NCBI GenBank assembly: GCA_027475525.1
Contig: JAMWFC010000051.1
Location: 3,332,616-3,396,615 of the forward strand
Reading direction: 5' to 3'
Origin: Macrolepiota albuminosa
Lineage: Eukaryota; Basidiomycota; Agaricomycetes; Agaricales; Agaricaceae
DNA length: 64,000 nt
A program made the position numbers and the translations under genes. Shown here one piece after another: positions 10,777 through 22,489 of this stretch; position 1 is the stretch's first letter; every line of letters starts with the position of its first letter. The notes under the pieces are model-generated. The model was not told the DNA's origin and did no database searches. It saw only the letters and a program-made list of their open reading frames with translations.

Positions 10777-12168
10777 GTAGGCAGTATGCATGCTCTAGCC
10801 CACATATAGTACACAGTTCTGGTAGTATGTCAAACTACACATACTTGCTAAACTCACATAGAGATGAGCATCTCATAGTATCTGCATCAAGCTCTGCAAG
10901 TGCATGTGTGATTGCAAGAGTATGAATGAGTTAATTTTACTGTTGGAAGCAATATAAAAAGAAGTTTGAGAAGACTTCTAGCATTTATAGGCACATATGG
11001 AATGAGGCCTAAATATAGGAGTTTAGACATGAGCTTCTATTCTACTTGTAGAGGACATGAATACAAGGCTATTAAAGTATTAAATATACAATAAGTAGCT
11101 TTGAACAGGTTTTGACAACATCAACAATAGATTATAAGCTTTGAACAATGGAAGAGAAACTTATATATACCACTTAGCTATATTGAACTCCTTTAGTCAA
11201 TTAATTGTATAGTGACAGAGGGTGAGTATACATAACCTATATAAATAAATACTATACTTACAAACAGACTAGATTACCTTAATACTTCAAACAGATGATA
11301 GGCCATTGTTGTATTTGCATATTAGAAGACATATCACTGTTTAGACACCACCTTGTAAGACATGGCTATGTTAATATCTGCTCTTAACTACCTGCTCTGA
11401 ACTATCTACTTCTAACAATTTGCTTCTAACTATCAGCCAGAATTATTACTCAATCAAATTTGTAACCTTGTTTAATCTCTTTTTTTTGTCTTTTTAGATT
11501 TCCTTAGAGTATTATAGCATCAACACCAGTAAACTATGTAAACCAATAACTCTGTCTTATTCTAGTATGTTTTTTACTTACTTTTAGCTTTGATTAAGAT
11601 ATAAAGTTCAAAACAGTTTGTTTCAAATATTAAAAAACCTGACAAGAAGTATTAATGAGTGCATCATGCATTATACAATGCAGAACTCATTGACATGATA
11701 TTTCTAATCTGTGTCTATAGAAAAACTTAAAGATTATCTAATTCATGTTTTCTAAGGAATATTCTAAGTTTTTTTAATACATTTTTTATAAGAGAAACAA
11801 AGAATGTTTCTTTAAAAATACTTGAAAGAAATACAACAAATGTTTATAAAAAAACACAATAATATAAACATTATTTTTTTGTTGAAAAAAAAAATTGAAA
11901 TATGAGTAAATTATTTATATTTCAAAGACATTTTTTTTCTTTGTCACAAAAGAAATTATTGAAAAACTTTGATTTTTTTCTTGTTTTTTGTAATAGATTT
12001 TATATAATACTTGAAAAAAACAAGTTAGAAATTATATAACATCTTTCTAACAAGTTTTTCTCAAGAACCTCCAGAGATTCTTTGAAGTGATTATTTAGCA
12101 AATATGAATAGAATATACATCTTCTAAATTCAAACTTTGCTGATAAAAAATATTTAAACTCATATGTT
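10777..12168. repeat. Block S, copy I, right part
   Basis: It aligns in direct orientation with about 51,895-54,175 minus the insertion at 52,278-53,121. The site of that insertion is empty here (about 11,167). It is strongly AT-rich, with more transitions than copy II. It starts with an amidase relic and otherwise holds no gene. Confidence 0.8.
10778..11075 (+). pseudogene. Amidase exon relic in block S, copy I
   Basis: The sequence aligns with amidase bases about 25,681-25,975, the exon with the two catalytic serines. Recognisable peptides include SASS (Ser-rich catalytic loop), a degenerate TVGSDTRGS and MRPK..S.DMS. The functional copy is GC-rich; here most differences are C to T or G to A, consistent with long methylation-driven or RIP-like decay. 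It keeps seven bases (after about 10,834) that the amidase at 25,748 lacks. Confidence 0.7.
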
Positions 12169-12540
12169 GATAGGATCCTACATTCATTTAGACAAGTATA
12201 GCCCCTCCAACACTATATACAGGCCATTTATATAAGCTGGATTTTGCCTTTCTAACTTCCAAAATCCAGAGTTTTCTTGCCTTACTTGTACAGTTGTTTA
12301 TTTAGGCAATTTTTGAGTTTTTAAGATTTTGTTGTCCTGTACAGTTGTTTTCCATGCTTCAGAGGCCCCAGAAGCATTCAACCTGGCATAGAAAATTTCT
12401 AGACTTGTTCTCTTTAGATCTTCCTCTGCCAGGTAAGTAGTTATTATAATATTGTTAGTATATACTCTAATATACTTTGGATCTCTCTCTATTAGCTGTG
12501 TGACTGAGCCATAGCCTTCAGAGGTCATTCTTACAGATGT
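12169..12540. repeat. Inverted copy of the 6,170-6,540 repeat
   Basis: The minus strand encodes a peptide (12,528-12,298) with GYGSVTQL, IRVY, NIIITTYLAEEDLKRTSL and EAWKTTVQDNK, as in the plus-strand copy. It begins exactly where copy I of block S stops matching copy II, so it marks an insertion or breakpoint. Confidence 0.6.
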
Positions 12541-14755
12541 ACTAGTAATCTCAGGAGCTTATGCCATCTGACCAGCCTTGAGTTAGGCTATGCAGGTAAT
12601 GTTGAATTAGATAATGACTTTTAGTCTGAAAGCAAAAATGTTGAAAAATGAATACTCAACATATTTATTTGGTGTTGGCACTATTATTAAAGATTTAGTG
12701 CTGGGAAAGCATCATACTTTGCTGTTAGTGTGAATGAATCAAATCAATTTCAAAATTCATCTTTTGTTAGATGATTTATTAAAAAAATGTATAGTGTACA
12801 TATAGCAATATAGTAGTTGTGATGAATATACATGACTGACAGCTCTGGTGAGGATGGTGAAATGTCATGAGTTCTTGTAAAATAACAATAGACAAACAAT
12901 ACTGCAATGCAAGAAATATATAGCATGAAATAGTAGTTGAACAAATAGCATAGAACAGCAATAAATAGGTGGCATCAAATTGTACTGCAATAAAAAATGA
13001 GCACTGCAGCAGACAGATAACTGCAATAAGCAGATGTGAAATAAATAAAGACAACATCTATAACAGGCTAGCAAATAGTGCTATAGTAGTAAACAGTTAT
13101 ATTATGAAGGATTAAAGCACTAGTAGTAACAAAAAACATACCAATATAATGAATAGTTTCTGAATAACAGTAGCAAACAATGATAATAAAACAGACAAGT
13201 TTGAAGTTATGAATAATAATTGAAAAAAATAAATGAAACAAAACAAGTACTAATAAGAAACATTATAAAAACTTCTAGAATATTACATGATATGTTACAA
13301 ATTTGAGAAGAACTAAAAATGTTTGATCTTGTAAAAGAGCTCTTTCTCTTACTTATATAAGAGAGTTGGGGAATAGTAATTGCAGAAAAAGGTAATAAAC
13401 ATACTAAATAGTCTAAGATGTTTATGTCACCTAATTAGCTTTAAATTAAAAGAGGTAATGAATATACTGAATAGTTTGAGAAGCTGATGCTACTTGATTA
13501 GCCTTAAGTTGGGCTATGCAGGTAATATTGAATCAGATTGGACAATGATTTTCAGTCTAAATTCAAAAATATCAAAAAATAAACACTAAGCACTTAACAT
13601 GTTTCAAAGATATTGGTACTGCTGAATGCAAAATGTTGGGAAATAAATATTCAACATATTTATTTGATGTTGGTATTGTTATCAAAGATTTAGTGCTGAA
13701 AAATACAGTACTGTAAAATGTATATTTCATTTTGAACCTATAACAAAGGAGATATAACTGGTAGCTTTAGTGGGAATATCAAAATATCTTGAGTCCTTAT
13801 CAGAATCTCATATGTTTTACTAGTTTTTTTTATTGAATATAGTTACTTAGTCAGTATATAAACAACTGATATTCAATCTATATATCTATTGAATATTGTT
13901 ACTAAGAAATAAGTTAATTGATATATTTGCACAAGCTATGATTTATGCCTTCAGCATGAATTTTATAGCTTGTTGAAGGCTTTGCCTTAAATTCTTTTCA
14001 ACACAACTTCTATCCTAAATTTATTTTATAATGTTAAGGTTCTAAGTAGGTGTAAATAACTTAATCTCCATCTAATCTCACTTTATTCAGTTAGGGCTCC
14101 AAATATGTATAGAAAACTCAATATTTAATTTCAGCCTCAAACTCACTTTGATTGGTTAAAGCCTTGATTTTTCACAACTCTCAAAGTATTATTGTAAGCT
14201 GAATTGAATTTTGCTTAAATTCTTCAGATTTCTTTAAGCATTTATAATCTCAAAGAACTAAAAATTAGTGTATCAGTAGCTCTTGAATTTTCTCTGAATT
14301 TTCACTGATTTATCTGAAAATCTTTAAGCATTTTCTATTAATATTTATTAAAAAACAGAGCAATTGAATTCTTTTTGAATTTTTTAAACTCTTTTAACTA
14401 TTTATAAATTCCAAAAACACTAAAATCAATATATATATAGCTTTTAAATTTTTCTAATTTTTCAGTAATTTTTAAAAAAATTTTAAGTATTTTTTACTCA
14501 ATATTTACAACACAGCACAAAGCATTAGGAGAAACCATGAAGTGGTAAGTGACTAAGATGTAATACCAACAATAAGTTGAGAAAATTGTAAGTATTAGTA
14601 ATCAAAGAAAATAAATGAAATATGATGAAATAAGAAGGGTACAAATAGCAAAATTTCTATTCTCAATACTTGCTAACTGCAACAAATAATATATAGATAT
14701 CTAATAATCTTCAAGTTCATTCTCCCAGTCATAGTTTGAGTGTCTGTTACTTAGT
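12541..14755. other. AT-rich decayed DNA, no gene
   Basis: No coding sequence is supported. A diverged direct repeat is visible: 12,570-12,720 resembles 13,505-13,705 (both with GGCTATGCAGGTAAT and a later CAAAGATTTAGTGCTG). This may be an old LTR pair or a tandem repeat. The remainder is low-complexity AT-rich sequence typical of methylated, mutated repeats. Confidence 0.5.
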
Positions 14756-14772
14756 TCAAAATCAGAATCTTA
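14756..14772. repeat. Target-site duplication of the LINE fragment, left
   Basis: These 17 bases (TCAAAATCAGAATCTTA) recur exactly at 16,156-16,172. Confidence 0.9.
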
Positions 14773-15041
14773 TTTAGGTGCGTCTCTTGGACGGCTAAAA
14801 CGTCAATCTTATTCTCTTGTACTAGTTGGCAAAGCGTTAACCATTTGGGTCTCGTTAGCTCTGTACCTCCTCCTTTGATGTTTAGGGAGGCAAACTTTAT
14901 GCCGCCTCTCTTTCCTTTACCTTTCGATGTTATTCTTATATTTGAGTTATCTTGTATCTGGGGCGTATTTCTATTTTCACTTTGTCCGCCTGTACTGCCC
15001 CCCCCTCTATGGTCAGGGGCAGTTCTGTCGACCGGGTTCAA
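14773..15041 (-). pseudogene. LINE ORF2 start: leader and endonuclease beginning
   Basis: From 15,041 the minus strand reads a ~50-residue hydrophilic leader with GKGKRGG, then IKFASLNIKGGG and KWLTLCQLVQENKIDVLAVQETHLN. This is the first part of the apurinic-endonuclease-like domain (Asn and Glu of the catalytic set are in LNI and QETH). The frame runs into the target duplication, so the rest of the endonuclease and the reverse transcriptase are absent. The same arrangement (leader, then IKLATLNI) occurs in the LINE at 59,265-60,050. Confidence 0.8.
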
Positions 15042-15495
15042 TCCAGGAGTGAGCCTTTCCTCCGAAAGTAGTCGATTTATTTCTATACGTGTTGTTCCCG
15101 TGTCAGGGGTAAAAGATTGCCGGGATACACCTCCGAACCCTCTCGGACCGTCGTCGGGAGTACAATCGGTGATGGGGTCGTTACCCCCTCCTGTCCGTGA
15201 GGGGCGTTGTCCGTTGCCGTCATAGTCAACCCAGGGTACGTTATAATCATTTGTTGTGTCAGGAATTGGATTTGGGTGTGCACACAGGTGTAACCTGTGT
15301 GCTTAGCAGGAGCGCTGCCACGGCTCACCCTTCGTAAATACGAAGCCGTCTGAGCATTGCCCAGCCCAGCCGGGGGGTGTTCTCGGCTTACCTGTCGCCC
15401 ACGAGCGCAGTAAATTCATCCGAGGTTGTTAACCCAGTATCGAGAGAGCTCAGTATGTGACAGATGTATTCGCTAGTTATGCACACATTTAATCA

Positions 15496-15981
15496 TTAGA
15501 GACGGTCAAATTTGGGGCCAAAGCTCGAGCCTCTCCTTCCGGCACCTCTCATGTTGCCTCTGAAAAAGCCCCGCCTTCTATCATTGTTGTCCATTTTTCC
15601 GTCGCGTGAGGACTGCGCAAACTCCGCGGTCTCTTCGATCTTCTGGTCCGAGTTTGCATCTCCGAACCAGCCATCTAGTGATAGGTATGCGCATTGGGGA
15701 GGGTTGTGATCTGCCCCCTTGCAATTGAAGCAGTGGAGACGGTTCTCCTCGCTTACCAGTTTGGCACTACCGTAGTCCATGTCGACGAAGTTTATGTCCC
15801 TTAGGTAGTTAAGGATTTGAAAGTAGCCTGTCCAGGCAATCTGTGGGGGGGACTTGAAGTATACGTTCCATAAAGTTTTCTTGTTGTTGAACTTCGACGG
15901 TTTCGGGAGGGAGTCGTCGACCTTGGCAAGTTTGACCTCAATGGACCTTATCATGTTGATAAGAGCTTGGGATACTGGCAC
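15496..15981 (-). pseudogene. LINE ORF1 protein, C-terminal part
   Basis: An open frame of 161 residues ends at 15,496. It contains a zinc knuckle CFNCKGADHNPPQC (C-x2-C-x4-H-x4-C, residues ~94-107) and a C-terminal Arg/Gly-rich tail (RRRGFFRGNMRGAGRRG). The ORF1 product of the LINE at 57,140-58,852 has the same plan but is much longer, so about two thirds of the N-terminus is missing here. ORF1 proteins bind element RNA. The upstream 100 bases (16,000-16,155) contain no in-frame start of the full protein. Confidence 0.75.
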
Positions 15982-16155
15982 AATAGCGCAGCACGCAGTA
16001 GGCAGCCACTTGGTGTGGGCATATAGGGGGGGCCAAGGAGCCTGTGAGGCTCACCTCGACTAGAGCAGTACATTCTGCAGAAGGCCTGTTAGGCGCGACT
16101 GCGGCTACCGGGATTAGCGGTGCACATGGTGGTTACGGATTAAGTGGCCCCCTCC

Positions 16156-16172
16156 TCAAAATCAGAATCTTA
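16156..16172. repeat. Target-site duplication of the LINE fragment, right
   Basis: Exact match to 14,756-14,772. Confidence 0.9.
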
Positions 16173-17452
16173 CAATTTAGTTACAGGATCATCTATCAAT
16201 AAAATCTGAAATACAAACCTGTTAAATTTATTCATCCTGCCACTATAGATTTTAAATGATTACATAAGTGTTCATCTATAAAAAATAATTATATAATGAA
16301 TTTATTATTATTATTGTATAATGATTATTCATTATATGTAATACATACATCTTTTCTTTCCTCCTTGTCTTTTCTTATTTTTGACATTTTTCAGTTTTTA
16401 GCTATCTTACTACTAACTTGCTTATATAACATGTTATTGCACAATTCTGAAAATGCTATATCCTCATCACTTCTTCTGCTGATATCATCAGTCTATATTG
16501 TTATATATTTACTTAGCAGACATCTGCTCAAGGCAAACACTGCCATTATAGTTCAACTTGATATTTACTACTTATTGCAAGTTAGAATGCTTTGATAAGT
16601 AAGATTCTAGCAATTAGTATAATGCAAATATAACTTCAGCCTATTCAATCTATGAATTTATATGGCTTGAAATGAAAATTTTCTGCAGATGCAGCCAAAA
16701 AAAAATGTTGTATTACTCAAACAAATATGCAATAAAGCATTATATACCAACTTGCTAAAACAACCAAGATGTTCAATTGACATCAAAGTATGACTTCAGT
16801 AAATATTTACTTATTTATATAAATAACTGTATGCAATTATTATTTCCTTGGAACATCACTTTATATATATTCACATTTTTTTGATGTAAATATTAAATAA
16901 TGTCTTTACACAATATTATGTCTGAACTTCTATACATTGATATATAGTGTTAGCATCTACACATGTCTGCCTACTCTTTCTATAGCAGACAAACAAAAAA
17001 AATTATGGATATTGGTTTAACCATCATCACTAAACAGTACTTTAACATTTTAATTCATTATAATGTCAAAAATCTAATATTTTAGTGAGTTTTTTTGCAC
17101 ATTTTACTTTATATTAGCACTGTTTTTACATATTGTTTTTTTTATAATGTCAGCTCTTATACCTATTGCAACTCACATGCTTGACATCTCACACTCAAAA
17201 GATTTGATACAGACTAACACTTAGTTGCTACCTTTTACCTACATCATAGCAACAACAATTAATACCTTGATGAAACATTTACTTATACATATTCAGATAA
17301 TTCATATAGCTAAACAGCAAAAAATATTATCATTAAGCATATCATTCCCAGTTATATAACTTAGCACCATATTTTTAACAAAACTTTGAAAATTGTTGTA
17401 AGTCTTCATTTTACTCTTCAAGTTTAAGTCAATTCATTTTATTACAAGTACA
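16173..17452. other. AT-rich DNA, no gene
   Basis: Only short chance frames occur (for example 16,296-16,595). The composition matches 12,541-14,755 on the other side of the LINE fragment, so both are parts of one old AT-rich region. Confidence 0.5.
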
Positions 17453-17765
17453 TGTATATATAAACATGTTCATGCTTATAACTAAGTTATATAAATAGAG
17501 GAGAGAGCTGAATTGGAGAATAGGAGAGGAGTAGAATTTGCTGAATCAAAGAATAGAGGAGGAATAGAATTGGAAGCTCAGGATCGAGAACCTTATATTA
17601 TAAACCTTATTGCTAACAAGATATATATAATAGGGAGTAGTAAGTAGTAGGGCAGATAAATTTTGGGAATTATACTTTGTGCTATTTTGCTTTACTCAAG
17701 TTTTTTCTCTTGGTTATTTTCCAATCCAGTGAAGTCAAGCATTAATTACAAGATATCTGCTTACA
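17453..17765 (+). repeat. Gypsy element 5' LTR
   Basis: It aligns with 24,447-24,777 along its length, including AGTAGTAAGTAGTAGGGCAGA near both centres, and ends TTACA. It differs mostly by C to T and G to A changes. Confidence 0.75.
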
Positions 17766-18519
17766 TTTTTTTTTTGAATAACACAAAGTAGTCCACAAAA
17801 AGACTACCCTCCAATGAATGTGATCTAAAACAATGTCTGCATGCTTAATATCAGATTTTTGATAAAAACAGTGTTACAACAAAGAAGAAGTATCTTTTCC
17901 TTCCTTTTCTACTAATAGAGAAGTTAGAGTCATGTCAGAGGAGTGGGGGATCTATCATGAAAGTTCAGGACAAAAAATATATATAGAAAAAGAAAAAGGA
18001 GAATGAAAGAGACATACAACTGAAAGTTATCTTAGTCATTGTTAGAGGAGAATATTGTTCTTGATCTCAATATTCTGGCTTATATTCAGTTGCAGGTCTG
18101 ATGACCACAGACCTTACAATTCACCTTTTGTGCACATTCTCATTTTTATTCTTATTTGTATTCTTGTTCATGCTCCCATTCTCATTCATACTCATGCTTC
18201 CAAATTTTATTGCAACTCTTGACACTACTATACTATTCACTTTCTGCACAACCTTATCTGAGCAATAGATCCTTGAGTTCCAAACTGCCTCTGTTAGTAG
18301 GATACTTTTGCCCTGTTTTTTCTTTAGTATGTATATTGAGTTCTTCTTTCTCAGAGGATTCAGATTCCTATCTTTCCAAATCTGTTAATGTGATGTTGTT
18401 AATGTTTGGTATGACTTATACTGGAGAGGTAATTCAGATCTTTGCCAGTCATACTCTGCTTATTATGCAAAGAACTATCAGCCTTCATTAACTTGATGTC
18501 TTTGAATACTGCACAAAAC

Positions 18520-19500
18520 AATACTTTAATCATAAGAATATTGAAGCATACAGACAGATTAAGAAGATGTTGTACAACATTGATTCTAGTACCATAAGAG
18601 TCTGGGTCAAGGAGAATGAAGAGGAGCTCAAAAACTTAACATTTCTAGTTTTCATAGCTTGGCTTAGAAGAGAAGTATTGGCCACAAATAATTGGATGCA
18701 AATATTGACAAAAAGACAGAGAGAGGAGGAGAGGTTTGCAGAATAGATGAGTAATTTGAAGGAGGCAAATGATATGTTGAGTTCCAATTTTCATTTCCAC
18801 ATCAGCTCTGACAAGATGCAGAACTATCTTCTGCTATACTATTATGAAGACCTTCAATGTGAGTATCATATTGAGAACAAAAACAGTTGCTATGATGAAA
18901 TTAAGAAATTTTTGAGATAGTTCCAAATTGTTTTGGACTTGGATATAGCCTTAGCTACATAGAAGATGCAAATTAGCAAGCATCTTGCCATGGCAATTGC
19001 AGCAACCACAAAATCACAATTGAAGAGTATGACAAATATACCTACCTCAGTTCCTAACTCTAAGACAATGACTACTATGGCCACAGATGGATCAACCCCA
19101 AATACTTCAGCCCATACTTATGTTTATGCTCATAGCCAAAGAATGATGCATTTTAGATGAGCACCAGGGCTGGTACCAGTGTTGCCATTGATATGTAGAT
19201 CATTGTGCAAGGAATTGTCCAGACAAGAGAAAGGCATTGACCCTGTTGAATACCAGTGTTGCCATTGATATGTAGATCATTGTGCAAGGAATTGTCCAGA
19301 CAAGAGAAAGGCATTGACCCTGTTGAAGTATAACAAGTGCAAATTGACCCCTGTATTTGCAAAAGAAGCTAAGGTTAAATTTTTATGAAAGGAAAATTTG
19401 AAAAAAAAGAGGGTTTCCTCTATTACAGTCATGGCAGTGTTTGAGGGTTCCAAATTAGATGAGGATAGTAGTGACAGTGGCAGCAAGTATGTCATTCTTT
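18520..19500 (+). pseudogene. Gypsy gag, strongly decayed
   Basis: The end of gag is recognisable: a threonine/serine-rich stretch (18,966-19,160), then a degenerate zinc knuckle read as CCH*YVDHCARNCPDKRKA at about 19,183-19,230 and again at about 19,260-19,307. The two copies arise from an exact 77-bp duplication. In this family the knuckle is C-x2-C-x4-H-x4-C; here the second half is preserved and the Trp/aromatic position is a stop. Upstream capsid sequence is too mutated to place domains. It bound RNA and formed the particle. Confidence 0.6.
19175..19328. repeat. 77-bp tandem duplication in gypsy gag
   Basis: The period between the two copies of TACCAGTGTTGCCATTG is 77 bases; the zinc-knuckle coding sequence is therefore present twice. 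Confidence 0.85.
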
Positions 19501-19544
19501 GACATATTACTTATTCTTGTCTGGTGTCAGGAATGTCAATTGCT

Positions 19545-20733
19545 CTTGTCTTTATTCAAAATGTGCTTATTGACACTGGATCCTCTCTAGCATTGATTTC
19601 TTCAATTTTGTGAAGACTTTGAGAGTATCAATATATAAACTGAATAGACTGTTGTCAGTGTCAGGGGTGTTTGCTTTACTAGAAAATAAGTCAGAAAAAC
19701 TTCTTACAGAATATGTCAAACTTGTAATTATATCTCTTTATTTACAATGGCAGTCACACTTGCAAGTTTCATTGTCTGTTCAAAGCTGCATACAGATATA
19801 ATTTTGGGGCTTAATTTTTTTTCAAACAGAATAAATTGGTCATTAATCCTGACAGCAACTTCATTAAGGATAAAGTCTCAAGTTTTGATCTTTTGCATCT
19901 ACCTGATTCCTTGTTGCCTAAGAAACAGATAGTATTGAAACCACCTTTGAGACAAAGAAAAGATAGGAAAAGGAAGAGAATCAAAAATAATTGAATAAAA
20001 AGAGGACAGAAGAATATGAAAGAGTTGAGAAAGCTTGTGCACTTCAAACTAAATGCACTCTTTGCCTGACAATCAGCTAAATTTGCATGTGCTGCAGAAA
20101 CAGTTGCCACAGGAGAACTCATGATTTTGGCCTTAGTCCAAATATGTATTGAATAACTGACATTGGCAGAAAGGTTGAAAAAGATGGATGGAAAGATAAA
20201 ATGACATTTTTGTAATTTTTTTTTCAGCAGGAATTCCACATGCAGATGAGTTGTCAGACAGTGTGTACTATTGCATCCAAGTACAGCTGCTAGCAAAAAT
20301 CACAGTGGCTAGGTCTTACTCATGTCTACAGAAATACTGAGATGGATGGAAGACTCTTATCAATCAACATGTAGCAGCAGGACACATACATCCATCATCT
20401 TTGCTGTATGCAAGTCTCTCATTTGTAATCTCTAAGGCAGATCCCTCCATTCTGCCATGTTGAGTAAACAATTACTGATGACTAAATGTGAGCACAAATT
20501 TGTAATCTCTAAGGCAGATCCCTCCATTCTGCCATGTTGAGTAAACAATTACTGATGACTAAATGTGAGCACAATTTCCAATAATTTTCCTTTGCCAAGA
20601 ATTGATAACATTTTGGCAGGCTCTACTAAACTAGACACACATATATGGAAAAAGATTGATCTGACAGATGCCTTCTTTCAAATGTTAATGCATCTAGATA
20701 ATATCAAATATACAGCAACTTCCACTTGTCTAG
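19545..20733 (+). pseudogene. Gypsy protease and N-terminal reverse transcriptase
   Basis: The protease active site is visible at about 19,560 as NVLIDTGSSLALIS, with the catalytic D-T-G intact, but a stop follows at once. The RT begins around 20,570 with FPLPRIDNILAGSTK and KKIDLTDAFFQMLMHLDNIKYTATST, which is motif A with its catalytic Asp. The frame ends where a Copia fragment is inserted at 20,734. Frequent stops separate the parts; another 77-bp duplication lies at 20,420-20,573. Confidence 0.7.
20420..20573. repeat. 77-bp tandem duplication in gypsy pol
   Basis: ATTTGTAATCTCTAAGGCAG recurs at an offset of 77 bases. It shifts the frame just upstream of RT motif A. Confidence 0.85.
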
Positions 20734-22040
20734 TGTAACACAAGAAATACTTCAACCAAATCTAATAGGACTCCCATCAATTCTAGAATATCCATCAAAG
20801 AACATGAGAGGCACGTTCCTCAGCTGTAAATGCAGTATATCATTCATCATCAGAGGTGGGGTCAGTATAATTAAGATCAATAGTGAAGGTGGCACCAGTA
20901 TGGACAGGAGCAGAATCAGCATTGGCAGTATGGACATGATGAGATGAGCAGGAAGGTAAAGGTGAAGATGAATCAGAATGAGGATTCTTCATAATATATA
21001 TAAGCATGGTGACCTTTTTTGCCACACCAATGACAACCATCAGACTTGGAATTACACAAGTGATTGCTCTTATCATCAACCAATGAGCTGCCAACCCTAG
21101 CAGAAGTCTGACCTCAAGCAGCAAGAACTTCTTCAGACTTGATTGTGATTGTAGAGTCAGTAGCAATGGAACTAGTAAGCATCTGTTTGATCTGAGCAAG
21201 ATCAGGCTCAGGGGATTGAGCCAGAATGCTAAGCCAAATGGAATGATAGGCTTCATCAAGATGCATGAGAAGAACATCTTTGAATTCAGTATCCTCAACC
21301 CTAACACCATATACAGAAAGTCTCTTCTTGGCAAATTGAAGAGCCTAAATATAAGCAGAGATAGGGTGATCAGGCTCATGTCAGATGTCATAGAATGCTG
21401 CATGAGTGGCCATGCAGCTCCCAATAATTGACTTCTCAAAATAAGCTTTGAGAGCTGTCCAAGTAGCGATACCAGTCTCACAGTCCTTGATAAGATACTG
21501 ATACTCATCTAAGATGTATTCATAAATAAATCTACTCAGCATCCTATCAGACCTGTCCCACTCCTTCTTTTCATCTTCATTGAATGGTGAAAGAGTGCCA
21601 GTAGCAATCCCAGTCATACTGGCAATATGAAGAGCAGTCATCATCTTCTTGGCCAATATGAATCAATTAGAATTGTCAAGTTTGTTGGAGATGTTGTGAT
21701 GCAAGGTAGATGCAAATGAAGAGGAAAGTGTGTAAGCCATGATAGGATAATGTTGTGTAATAGGAGCATGAAAAGCAGCAATCAGTTTGATATAGCTGAG
21801 GCTGAGCCCATGACCTGTTATGGGAATAAATGTGAGGGGCACAAGACTGCACAAGGAAACACAAGAGAGTAACACAGGATAAACACAAGAGACCTTTTCA
21901 GGCCCACAGAGACACAACTACAAGCAAGTATATTAGCAATGATGATAAAATTTTATAAAACAGTGTAGAACTAAATATGTAATGTATATACTTATTATAA
22001 TCTGGAGGCATCATAAGCCAACACCCCTCTGACTTCAACA
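20734..22040 (-). mobile_element. Copia fragment (LTR and gag) inside gypsy RT
   Basis: On the minus strand it starts with a TGTTGAAGTCAGAGG LTR-like sequence (22,040 down to about 21,850), then gag. The end at 20,734 is TG on the plus strand, giving TG...CA ends overall, but no target duplication was found and about 30 gypsy RT codons between the flanks are missing. It is thus a truncated insertion with deletion, not a complete element. Confidence 0.7.
20990..21740 (-). pseudogene. Copia gag in the nested fragment
   Basis: The minus strand from about 21,740 gives MAYTLSSSFAS, then (21,656-21,381) ALHIASMTGIATGTLSPFNEDEKKEWDRSDRMLSRFI and ATWTALKAYFEKS, the capsid of a Copia gag. Near 21,060-21,010 a zinc knuckle CHWCGKKGHHAYIYYEE is seen with its last Cys changed to Tyr. 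Two in-frame stops interrupt the capsid. Downstream Copia domains (protease onward) are absent. Confidence 0.75.
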
Positions 22041-22480
22041 GTTACAAAAATATCTTGGCAAGATTTACCATGTGTATCTGGACAATATTATTATTTGGTC
22101 AAAGTCTGTTAAAGAACATAAGAAGAACATAACCTTGATTTTACAGGCCTTGAAAGATGCACATTTGTTCTGCTCAATGAAGAGGAGTGCTCTGTTCTGT
22201 ATGGAAATTGATTTTCTAGGCCACCATATATCTGAGCATAGAAATGAAGCAGATCTTTCAAAAGTAGACAAGATTTTGACCTAGCCTGTTCCAAGAAAGG
22301 CCAAACATGTTTAGCAGTTTCTGAGATTCATTGAGTACTTAGCTGCCTTTCTGCCTGCTTTAGCAGAACATACTTCTGTGCTTACACAACTGACAAAGAA
22401 GGAGTTCAATGGAAATTTCCCAAAGTAGATGACAATCCATCAGAAAGCATTTGATGGGATTAAGAGTCTGGTCATGAGCT
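22041..22480 (+). pseudogene. Gypsy reverse transcriptase, C-terminal part
   Basis: The frame resumes with KYLGKIYHVYLDNIIIWSKSVKEHKKN. The catalytic motif normally reads Y-L-D-D; here it is Y-L-D-N (22,075-22,086), which would abolish polymerase activity. It continues with FCMEIDFLGHHIS and, after stops, the connection domain around 22,320-22,430. It carries on from 20,733 across the Copia insertion. Confidence 0.8.
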
Positions 22481-22489
22481 GAGATTGCT

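Larger units (their letters stand above)
14773..16155 (-). mobile_element. Truncated non-LTR retrotransposon (LINE) with 17-bp TSD
   Basis: A GC-rich block in AT-rich flanks, bounded by an exact 17-bp duplication. On the minus strand it carries the end of ORF1 (zinc knuckle) and the start of ORF2 (endonuclease), so it is cut at both its 5' side (ORF1 start missing) and, unusually, its 3' side (no RT, no 3' UTR). A 3'-truncated LINE with a clean target duplication is not the usual product of 5'-truncated target-primed reverse transcription. Confidence 0.8.

Noticed and set aside
12750..13074. Hydrophobic minus-strand frames as small membrane proteins.
   Set aside because: They lie in AT-rich decayed DNA, overlap in all three frames and have no recognisable motif; chance frames are likely.
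17766..17785. A conserved T-run plus GAA primer site shared by three gypsy elements.
   Set aside because: In the decayed element this is a 10-T run that could arise by chance; used only as a weak hint.
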